Shown here one piece after another: positions 57,199 through 64,000 of a stretch of DNA of 64,000 nt. A program made the translations under genes and the position numbers. The DNA lies in assembly GCA_003216725.1 (NCBI GenBank), contig QCIL01000006.1, forward strand, positions 1-64,000. Direction: 5' to 3'. Every line of letters begins with the position of its first letter. The first letter of the stretch is position 1. The stretch comes from Prochlorococcus sp. AG-402-L18. GTDB lineage: Bacteria; Cyanobacteriota; Cyanobacteriia; PCC-6307; Cyanobiaceae. Below the pieces are notes generated by a model, which had not been told where the DNA came from, did not search any database, and worked only from the letters and a program-made list of their open reading frames with translations.

Positions 57199-58692
57199 TT
57201 ATATTCCTAAATTTAATTCATATTGGATTTGTTTATTATTATTATTTTTTTTAGGTCTTTTATTGATGACTTTTTTTTTCCTTGAGCCATGTTTTAAATA
57301 AATATTTTTTGATATATCCCAGTATCCTTTTTTTTGTGTGATTTCTTGAATTTTTTCCCTTGCTTCCCTAGATGTTTTTGAAATATCAACTATTGGTTTA
57401 ATATATTTTAATTTTGCATATTCTTCACTATTAAATTTGCTAAGTAACCAAGGCTCATGTATGAAATTTTCGGCTACGTTTTTTAATTCTGGTACCCATT
57501 TTTTTATAAATTCACCCTTAGGATCATGATCTTTACCCTGTTTAATTGGATTATAAATTCTATTGGTATTTATAGAGGTTGTTCCAGATTGCATTTGGCA
57601 TTGATTCCAATGTATTCCAGGTTCATAATCTACAAATTTATTTGCTAATTCTGAACCTGAATCTTGCCAAGGTAACCATAAATTATAGCTTGCAAATGAC
57701 ATCAGCATTGCACGCATTCTGAAGTTAATCCATCCATTAAAGTTTAATGATCGCATACAAGCATCTATAAAAGGAAAACCAGTATTGCCTTGACTCCATA
57801 AAAAAAGTAATTCAGTTTTACATTTTCTTATGTTTTTAAAATAAGGGTGGGAATCCTGGAATTCTAATTCTGGTTCACTTTCAAGTTTCTGAATAAAATG
57901 ACAATGCCAAGTTAATCTACTCTTCAACATTTTGGAATTATTATTTTTATATAAATTTGCTTGATAAAAAATCTCTTTCAATGAAAGACATCCCCAAGTA
58001 ATATAGGGAGATAGTCTTGAGCAAGTATCAAAAGATTTTTCTGGGCTCGAAATATTTTTTGAATATGAATTTATTTTTTCTTTAAAAAAGGATTGCATTC
58101 TTTCAAGGCCTTTCTTTCTACCCCCTTTTAATCTCCCTTTACATTCATCTTTTTTAAAAGAAAATAATTTTTCGTCAGGTATTTTCCCAATATCAAAATC
58201 AATTGGATTAATTCTTAATGGTCTTTTAATTAATTCTCTCTTGCAATTTATTTTCCACTTTTTTGACCAATCATCTCTATTTATATTTCCTCGAAAAACA
58301 GAAAACTGTAAATATTCTTTCCAAATTATTTTTTTATTTGAGGCCCAAATTTTAACTTTTTGATCTCTTTTATAAGTAAGCCAATCTCCAGTTTCTTGAT
58401 GACTATAAATACCTTTTATATTAAATTTGGAACTAATTTCTTCAAATATTTTAATTACATTTCCTGTCCTTATTATGAGTGGTTGGCCTATTTCTTTTAG
58501 TGAATTTCTTAAATCTAATAAACTTTCCTTACAAAATTGCCATTGCCTATTTGAATGTGTTTTTTGATTCCATATCTCAATTTCAAATATATAAATTGGT
58601 AAAATGTCATAATACTTTAAAGATTCATAAAGAGCCTCATTTTCATCTATTCTTAGATCCTTTTTGAACCATAAAATATTTATGTCCTTCAT
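57199..58692 (-). CDS. phrB: DNA photolyase / cryptochrome family
   Basis: Light-driven repair of cyclobutane pyrimidine dimers, or a related blue-light flavoprotein. N-terminal photolyase domain (NILWFKKDLRIDENEAL, residues 5-130), then the FAD-binding region with LTWHCHFIQKLE, FPFIDACMRSL and WNQCQMQSGTTSINTNRIYNP. 497 residues. A basic C-terminal tail (KKKVINKRPKKNNNNK) follows the core. Repair enzyme versus photoreceptor cannot be settled here. Confidence 0.85.
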   Translation of the reverse strand: MKDINILWFKKDLRIDENEALYESLKYYDILPIYIFEIEIWNQKTHSNRQWQFCKESLLDLRNSLKEIGQPLIIRTGNVIKIFEEISSKFNIKGIYSHQETGDWLTYKRDQKVKIWASNKKIIWKEYLQFSVFRGNINRDDWSKKWKINCKRELIKRPLRINPIDFDIGKIPDEKLFSFKKDECKGRLKGGRKKGLERMQSFFKEKINSYSKNISSPEKSFDTCSRLSPYITWGCLSLKEIFYQANLYKNNNSKMLKSRLTWHCHFIQKLESEPELEFQDSHPYFKNIRKCKTELLFLWSQGNTGFPFIDACMRSLNFNGWINFRMRAMLMSFASYNLWLPWQDSGSELANKFVDYEPGIHWNQCQMQSGTTSINTNRIYNPIKQGKDHDPKGEFIKKWVPELKNVAENFIHEPWLLSKFNSEEYAKLKYIKPIVDISKTSREAREKIQEITQKKGYWDISKNIYLKHGSRKKKVINKRPKKNNNNKQIQYELNLGI

Positions 58693-58933
58693 TAATTTTT
58701 CTATTTATGATAAAAAATAATATTCAAATTTGTATAAAAATTGATTTAATAATTAATTATTTTAAAATAGTTTCAGAAAATCTTAATATTTCTATAATTT
58801 TAAAGAACTCTCATAGCAAAATGAGATGGTAATTTTTGTAAAAAAGCTATTGATTTGATAAATTTTAAAATAAATAATTTCTTATCTATTAAGATTAAAA
58901 AATAAAAAATTTTTAACTTTTTAAAAAATACTC

Positions 58934-59557
58934 ATGTCAATTACAAAAAAACTTTGGGAGGATAATTATGAGATAGCACTACTTTGTTTAAATACTAAAT
59001 TTGTCCAAGGTTTAAAAAATGGAACTCTTCCTAAAAATATATTTCAAGAATATTTAGCTCAAGATTATTTCTTTTTAGAAACTTTTGCTAGGGCATATGG
59101 TCTAGCCGTTTCTAAATCAAAAGAAAAATATTCAATAAGGAAGTTAAGTGAACTTTTAATGGGTGTTTCAGAAGAGCTTATACTTCATGAAACCTATGCA
59201 AAAGAATGGGATATTGATTTATCTAATAACTATATAAAAAAAGCTACCAAAGACTATACAGATTTTCTTGATGATACTGCCAAGAGACATGGAACCATTG
59301 AAATAATGTTTGCAATGACTCCATGTATGAGACTTTATTACTGGATAGGAACAAGTTTATATGAAGAGGATTTTGATAATAAATATAAAGATTGGATAAT
59401 TACTTACTCTGATGATAGCTTTAAAAATTTAACAAATTCAATAGAAAATCTTATTAGGACCAATAAAGAACCATATGATATTGATCAAGCAAAATATTTA
59501 TACAAAAGAGCAATGGAATTAGAGTTGGAATTTTTTAATACATATTCAGATTTCTAA
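58934..59557 (+). CDS. tenA: TenA/THI-4-family thiaminase II-like protein
   Basis: Salvage enzyme that hydrolyses aminopyrimidine breakdown products of thiamine. All-alpha fold with family blocks LWEDNYEIALLCLNTKFVQGLKNGTL, FQEYLAQDYFFLETFARAYG and the ETYAKEWDIDL region; C-terminal FEALMxxAxxYE-type helix appears as YLYKRAMELELEFFN. The canonical catalytic Cys near position 135 is replaced by T-P-C (AMTPCMRLY), consistent with the TenA_C class. 39 bp before thiD. Confidence 0.88.
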   Translation: MSITKKLWEDNYEIALLCLNTKFVQGLKNGTLPKNIFQEYLAQDYFFLETFARAYGLAVSKSKEKYSIRKLSELLMGVSEELILHETYAKEWDIDLSNNYIKKATKDYTDFLDDTAKRHGTIEIMFAMTPCMRLYYWIGTSLYEEDFDNKYKDWIITYSDDSFKNLTNSIENLIRTNKEPYDIDQAKYLYKRAMELELEFFNTYSDF

Positions 59558-59595
59558 TTAATATATATAATTTTTTTAACAAAAAGATTTTAATT

Positions 59596-60378
59596 ATGTA
59601 TTCAAAAATAGCACTTTCAATAGGAGGTAGTGACTCTGGAGGAGGTGCTGGAATTCAGGCAGATTTAAGAACTTTCATGTCACTAAAAGTTCATGGATGT
59701 TCTGTTATTACATGCATAACAGCTCAAAATAGTATTGAGGTTAATTCCGTAGAGGCAGTTAAGAAGAAAATATTATTAAGTCAGTTTGATACTTTATTTG
59801 CAGATTTTGCAATAAACTCTTTAAAGACTGGAATGTTACTTAATGAAAGAATTATTAAAGATACAGCATCTAAATTAGAGAATTATAAAATACCCAAAGT
59901 TATCGACCCAGTAATGGTTACCAGATCTGGATCTAAGTTACTCGAGGATTCCGCAATTAATGCCTATAAAAAATTACTTTTACCAGTCGCCGATTTGTTA
60001 ACTCCAAATATTTTCGAAGCAAATTTACTAACTGATTTAAATATTAAAAGCATAGAAGATATTGAAAGTGCGGCAAAAATTATTCTTCAGCAAGGCGCGA
60101 AAGCAGTCTTAATAAAAGGTGGCGGCCTTTTTGAAACGAAAGGAAAAGATTTCTTTATTGATGTAAATGGTAAAAAAGAATGGTTTATTAATGATGTAGT
60201 AAAAACAAAAAATACACATGGAAGTGGATGTACTTTAAGTGCGGCTATTTGTGCATACTTAGCTTTAGGTTTGGAACTATCTGAATCAATACAAAAATCA
60301 AAATTATTTATTGAAAAGTCTTTGAGAAAATCTTATCAAATAGGCTCTGGTCCAGGCCCACTTGGACACTATCAATAA
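59596..60378 (+). CDS. thiD: Hydroxymethylpyrimidine kinase / HMP-P kinase
   Basis: Two-step phosphorylation of the thiamine pyrimidine moiety. N-terminal IGGSDSGGGAGIQADLRTF, the KTGMLL and DPVMVTRSGSKLL blocks, and C-terminal NTHGSGCTLSAAICAY with the catalytic GSGC. 260 residues. With the upstream TenA gene it forms a pyrimidine salvage pair. Confidence 0.96.
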   Translation: MYSKIALSIGGSDSGGGAGIQADLRTFMSLKVHGCSVITCITAQNSIEVNSVEAVKKKILLSQFDTLFADFAINSLKTGMLLNERIIKDTASKLENYKIPKVIDPVMVTRSGSKLLEDSAINAYKKLLLPVADLLTPNIFEANLLTDLNIKSIEDIESAAKIILQQGAKAVLIKGGGLFETKGKDFFIDVNGKKEWFINDVVKTKNTHGSGCTLSAAICAYLALGLELSESIQKSKLFIEKSLRKSYQIGSGPGPLGHYQ

Positions 60379-60414
60379 TTTAAAAATTTTTTTTAGTTTT
60401 ATTTTTAGATATTA

Positions 60415-60600
60415 TTAAAACCACCATTTTCTATAAGGCCGTTTTAAAAAAAGAATTTCCTCTTTCTCCCAACCGCCTTCAAGCCATTCAAGATGCTCAA
60501 GTAATAAAGATTCACTTTCTCCTTTTTTCAAATGACCAAGCCTACTAGTAATCCCATCAAATCTTACTTTCATTAATTCCTTCATCTTAAGATTATTCAT
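60415..60600 (-). CDS. Small conserved-type protein, unknown
   Basis: 61 residues: KVRFDGITSRLGHLKKGES followed by LLLEHLEWLEGGWEKEEILFLKRPYRKWWF. The aromatic, basic end is distinctive. Convergent with thiD. Not recognised; its regular amphipathic pattern and conserved-looking tail support a real gene. Confidence 0.55.
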   Translation of the reverse strand: MNNLKMKELMKVRFDGITSRLGHLKKGESESLLLEHLEWLEGGWEKEEILFLKRPYRKWWF

Positions 60601-60782
60601 AAATAAAATAGTAAATTCTATCTACTCAAACTCGAATAAATTTTTTTGTCAATAGTTTAAATTTATTTATGTATTGTTATTTATTTGAAGTGTATTAATA
60701 ATAACTTTTTTATAAAGATAGTAATTAAGACTTATTAACATTCTTTATTTTAAATTCTAATATTTTTAAAAATACTCTAACT

Positions 60783-60926
60783 ATGAATAAAAAAGAACAA
60801 AACAAATCAAAAACATTTGTAAAAGTAGGTTATTGCGAAAACACTTCTGAATGGTTAAGTAGAGTAATTCTAGAACTAGCTGATGAGACTAAGAATTTCG
60901 TGGATCTATCAGTGATTTGTTCTTGA
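60783..60926 (+). CDS. 47-residue microprotein, unknown
   Basis: Basic MNKKEQNKSKTFVKVGYCE then a helical NTSEWLSRVILELADETKNFVDLSVICS. Two cysteines. No function known. The flanking 190 bp on each side hold no other ORF. Confidence 0.45.
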   Translation: MNKKEQNKSKTFVKVGYCENTSEWLSRVILELADETKNFVDLSVICS

Positions 60927-61119
60927 AATAAAATTTAATTGATACTTTTTTATATGGATTTAATAAATCTATATATTTAAAATTTTATTCATTAATAAAT
61001 TACTGAATTACTAAAAATTATATAATTTTTTTTAGTATTCAAAATCTTCAAGAAAATTGTTGAAGAAATTTAAAAAAGAAAGTTCAACTTTCAAAAATGA
61101 AAATAATTTTTCTCCAAAA

Positions 61120-61758
61120 CTAATATAAAATCTTTATCCCAGTGCAATACTTTGAGAATTTAGTGAGTGTAAGATTAAAGTGATTAATTATTTTTTCTAG
61201 TGATGAACTTTGAGCTTGTGATGATATATTAAATTTTAATTCTAGTATTTGCTCTGGATAATGAGTATTGAAATCTAAGTAAATTTTTTTATTAATTTTA
61301 AGGGCATTACCGAATATAAGATCTCGATCAATAGTAATTCTTATATCCCCACATTCTGATAGTAAATAATTCCTAAAATAACATACTCCTATATTAGGCA
61401 TTAAATCTTCATTAATTTTTTCAGGAATTTTAAATTTCTCAAATTTGTTTGAAGAGATTTCTATTAGGTTTTTAAATTTTAATATTGACTGTCTTGTTTT
61501 TGTCCCAGACTCATCAATTTTGTGCTTATACTCGATGAAAGCATCTTGAACATTATGATTATAAAGTCTTATTCTCACTTTATTTCTACTTGATAATCCA
61601 TATTCAGATAAGTTGAAAAGGGAGAATGATTCCGTATCGTAGTAAATACTGTATACATATCTTGAGGGATATAAAACTTTAAAGCCGTATTGAATTAGAT
61701 TTAGATAAAGAATTTCTATGTCACCTTTATTAATTAAAAATTTTAATTCTTTTCTCAT
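61120..61758 (-). CDS. VTC-domain protein (polyphosphate polymerase-like)
   Basis: 212 residues of the VTC family, whose eukaryotic members make polyphosphate inside a basic tunnel. Signature charged strands are visible: KELKFLIN, YYDTESFSLF, VRIRLYN, FIEYKHKIDESGTKTRQ and LELKFN. In bacteria such genes typically sit beside a CotH kinase gene, as here, with which it shares one base (TAATG). The bacterial enzyme's activity is unproven in this context. Confidence 0.85.
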   Translation of the reverse strand: MRKELKFLINKGDIEILYLNLIQYGFKVLYPSRYVYSIYYDTESFSLFNLSEYGLSSRNKVRIRLYNHNVQDAFIEYKHKIDESGTKTRQSILKFKNLIEISSNKFEKFKIPEKINEDLMPNIGVCYFRNYLLSECGDIRITIDRDLIFGNALKINKKIYLDFNTHYPEQILELKFNISSQAQSSSLEKIINHFNLTLTKFSKYCTGIKILY

Positions 61759-64000
61759 TATCGAGATGTTTTAACTCCAAATTCATTGCCATAAAGACTA
61801 TTTTTTATTTCTTTTGATGTTTTATTAGATTTAAATTGTTTATCATTTATAAATAGATATGATTCAGGAGAAATTAAATAATTATTTTTATTTTTTGGAG
61901 CTATTTCTTTTATTTTTATAATTGATGATTTGAATTGAGATTTTTTTATAAAACTTACAATTGGCAAATTTACATTTTTATAAATAAATTTAGTTATATA
62001 TAATATGGAATCATCTTTTGAAACGGCCCCAATTTCGCTAGAGTCAATATCCACTAATTTAATATTAAGATTTGATTCCTCGCCAAGACTAATAACTTTA
62101 TCTTTTATATTGTTTGCTTGAATATAATCTATCTTTCCAATTGAAGCAGAAAAATCAATACAGTCGTTACCAATATTTTCACATTTTATATTTTTTGTTT
62201 TTATGGTTGAATTATCAAGATCTATGGCGTCAGATTTAATATTTATCATTTCAATATTCCCGCCATTCACATCAGAATCAATAAAATTTATTGCATCTTC
62301 AGATTTTGAATTATTGATAAATATATTTTTAAATAAAAAGTTACTATTAATAATATTGATACCTCCATATAATTCTTTTAAATCATTTTTAGGAGAAAAA
62401 AGATTATTAGCATAAATATCTTTTGCTAAAATGTTCGAATTCTTAATTATTAATGATCCTCCATATTTATCGCAAGATTCTATTGATACCCCGCCTAATT
62501 GATTAGATTGATTGAAAATTATATTATCTGATTCAAGGACAAGAGTTGAATTTTTAAATAGACAAATCTTAGATCCTGCAGAAAAAATAATATTTTTTGC
62601 AGAAATTAGTTCATCTTTTTTGACTTTTAAGATTTCTTTTTGATTTAATGAAAATGTACTTGAATATGATATTTGCGAATCTTGATTTGAATTTCTTGTA
62701 ACCACAAAATTTTTGTCTTCATAACCATTATTTATTAAATATTTTTTATTTTTATTAAACAAAGAAATATAGGAATTTTTAGAGTCACATCTTCCTAATA
62801 AACTTAAGTCAAATCTTTTCTTTTTGTCTTTCAGAAGAATTATTGGTTCTGATGTTTTATCTTCGCAAGTTAAATAGGCTATTTGTGGAAGTGGAGATTT
62901 GTTATTTAAGATATTAATCGTTTTCTTAGTATCGTTAAATTCAATATATGGAATATTATTTTTCGATACATCAACTTCATTTTTTATAGTCTCTAATCTC
63001 GATTTTAGTGAGGACCAAGAGGCAATATATGGACTTAAGCCAAAATTGAAATATTCATCTTTTCGCCAGAGTTCCTTATAAAGATTACCTCTATAGAAAG
63101 AAAGTTTATCCCATTCTTTTTTTAGTACATTATTTATAAATTTTGAGGAACTAACCTCTTCTAAGGTATTAATAAATTCAGAATAAAATTCTGTATTTTC
63201 AAAATTTATTCCAAAGAGAAATTTGTACCAATCTAATTGATTACATAAATAGACTCCTGTATTGGAACCTAATAAATTATTCTTACAATCTTCTTCAGAT
63301 GAGTATTTATAAGCTAGATCAGTTAATCTTGTTTTTTTATGCCATTTATCTCTATGACCGTCAAAAAAAATAGGTTCGAATTTCCCATCAATAGGGTTGA
63401 GAAAGAATTTTACACTTTTGGGTAAACTGCCATGAATTGTCTCAAATGCCTGCATATAAGCAATGTATTTAGCCCATTTTTTATTATTGAAGTATTCTTT
63501 AAATATTAAAGAATTATTTCTTGACCTTTCAAGAATATTTAAAGAGTTTTCTAATATTGGATTATCTTTATCAGACCATTTTCTTTTTTCCATTAGATTA
63601 AAGCTTCCAAGTTGATAAATATCACCATTGTTCTGATCAAGATCGAATATTGGCCCGTATCTGTAGTTTGCCGCTTCAATAAGTTCTTTTCTTACAGCTT
63701 CTTCAACATGCCTAATACCAATATATTCTCCATTGATATAAAATTTAAAATAAAAATTCTTAGGTGCTAAAAGATTAGCTCTTTTTAACAAATTTGCTAC
63801 TAGAAATTCTCTTTCATAGCCTCTTATGACTGGCATTTGGATAGAAAATTTATCCATTCCTAAAAACTTGGTATTATTCTTTACATTTACTCTGAAACTC
63901 ATATTTTTAAAATTAAAATTATGAATTTTTCTCATTCCTTTAGGAGATAATCGAACATTATATTTTTTTTGCTTAAATATGATTTCACCTTTTGCGATAT
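61758..64000 (-). CDS. CotH kinase-family protein with C-terminal beta-helix, 5' end outside window
   Basis: The frame stays open to the right edge, ending at the N-side with IAKGEIIFKQKKYNVRL, so the ATG at 63935 is not the true start. The CotH-like domain spans roughly 62950-64000 (SFRVNVKN, YIGIRHVEEAVRKELIE, PIFDLDQNN, EPIFFDGHRDKWH). The C-terminal half (about 61950-62750) is a right-handed parallel beta-helix of short turns such as GGSLIIKNSNILAKDI and DAIDLDNSTIKTKNI. CotH proteins phosphorylate surface/coat proteins; substrate here unknown. Confidence 0.8.
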   Translation of the reverse strand, partial: IAKGEIIFKQKKYNVRLSPKGMRKIHNFNFKNMSFRVNVKNNTKFLGMDKFSIQMPVIRGYEREFLVANLLKRANLLAPKNFYFKFYINGEYIGIRHVEEAVRKELIEAANYRYGPIFDLDQNNGDIYQLGSFNLMEKRKWSDKDNPILENSLNILERSRNNSLIFKEYFNNKKWAKYIAYMQAFETIHGSLPKSVKFFLNPIDGKFEPIFFDGHRDKWHKKTRLTDLAYKYSSEEDCKNNLLGSNTGVYLCNQLDWYKFLFGINFENTEFYSEFINTLEEVSSSKFINNVLKKEWDKLSFYRGNLYKELWRKDEYFNFGLSPYIASWSSLKSRLETIKNEVDVSKNNIPYIEFNDTKKTINILNNKSPLPQIAYLTCEDKTSEPIILLKDKKKRFDLSLLGRCDSKNSYISLFNKNKKYLINNGYEDKNFVVTRNSNQDSQISYSSTFSLNQKEILKVKKDELISAKNIIFSAGSKICLFKNSTLVLESDNIIFNQSNQLGGVSIESCDKYGGSLIIKNSNILAKDIYANNLFSPKNDLKELYGGINIINSNFLFKNIFINNSKSEDAINFIDSDVNGGNIEMINIKSDAIDLDNSTIKTKNIKCENIGNDCIDFSASIGKIDYIQANNIKDKVISLGEESNLNIKLVDIDSSEIGAVSKDDSILYITKFIYKNVNLPIVSFIKKSQFKSSIIKIKEIAPKNKNNYLISPESYLFINDKQFKSNKTSKEIKNSLYGNEFGVKTSR

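Noticed and set aside
61758-63935. CotH protein starting at the ATG at 63935
   Set aside because: The same frame is open through the window edge and the added residues fit the CotH fold, so the true start is outside the window.

Overview
The window reads as a chromosomal segment of a high-light-adapted Prochlorococcus. The evidence is very AT-rich DNA, photosystem and NDH-1 genes of marine picocyanobacterial type, a lone degenerate phycoerythrin beta gene (cpeB) with a CpeS-type lyase but no alpha subunit, a plastoquinol terminal oxidase, very short spacers, many starts without a Shine-Dalgarno sequence, and one rRNA operon. The exact strain cannot be fixed from the sequence alone. No CRISPR array, transposase or recombinase gene was seen.

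Layout. 1-4 kb: ndhC-ndhK-ndhJ (NDH-1, minus strand, ndhJ cut by the window edge) and, divergently, the PSII assembly/core cluster rubredoxin-ycf48-psbE-psbF-psbL-psbJ. 4-13 kb: methylthioadenosine phosphorylase, an oxidoreductase-SelD fusion, CCA-adding enzyme, UvrD-type helicase, cpeB/cpeS and a DedA-family protein. 13.3-15.7 kb: a secreted protein, a GT11 fucosyltransferase, and a 917-bp insertion at tRNA-Phe bounded by a truncated copy of the tRNA 3' end. 15.8-22 kb: FGGY kinase, metK, rpsA, nrdR, psbT and psbB. 22-31.7 kb: ferredoxin, psbM, prmC, tsaC, tRNA-Thr, minE-minD-minC, an HD phosphohydrolase, ctpA, petB-petD and a neutral invertase. 31.7-37.4 kb: rRNA operon (16S, tRNA-Ile, tRNA-Ala, 23S, 5S, terminator). 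37.4-42 kb: mutM, psaE, LysM protein, aldehyde dehydrogenase and a GNAT protein.

42-61 kb differs: a plastic-looking tract with many 29-60-residue microproteins (several with one membrane helix), a high-light-inducible-like ORF, PTOX, a Nif11-like leader-type protein, TatA, a frameshifted relic gene, ArfB, a CPBP protease, a candidate structured RNA, prolyl iminopeptidase, a photolyase and TenA-ThiD. The end (61.1-64 kb) holds a VTC-domain protein overlapping by one base a CotH-kinase/beta-helix protein that runs off the right edge.

Photosynthetic electron transport is the main functional thread: NDH-1 and Cyt b6f subunits, PSII core and assembly factors, CtpA (D1 maturation), PsaE, ferredoxin and PTOX. 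Housekeeping (division site selection, translation, RNA and DNA maintenance, SAM and methylthioadenosine metabolism) fills most of the rest. The least conventional loci are the tRNA-Phe mini-element, the CotH/VTC pair, the microprotein tract with two LexA-box-like sites, and the structured RNA candidate.
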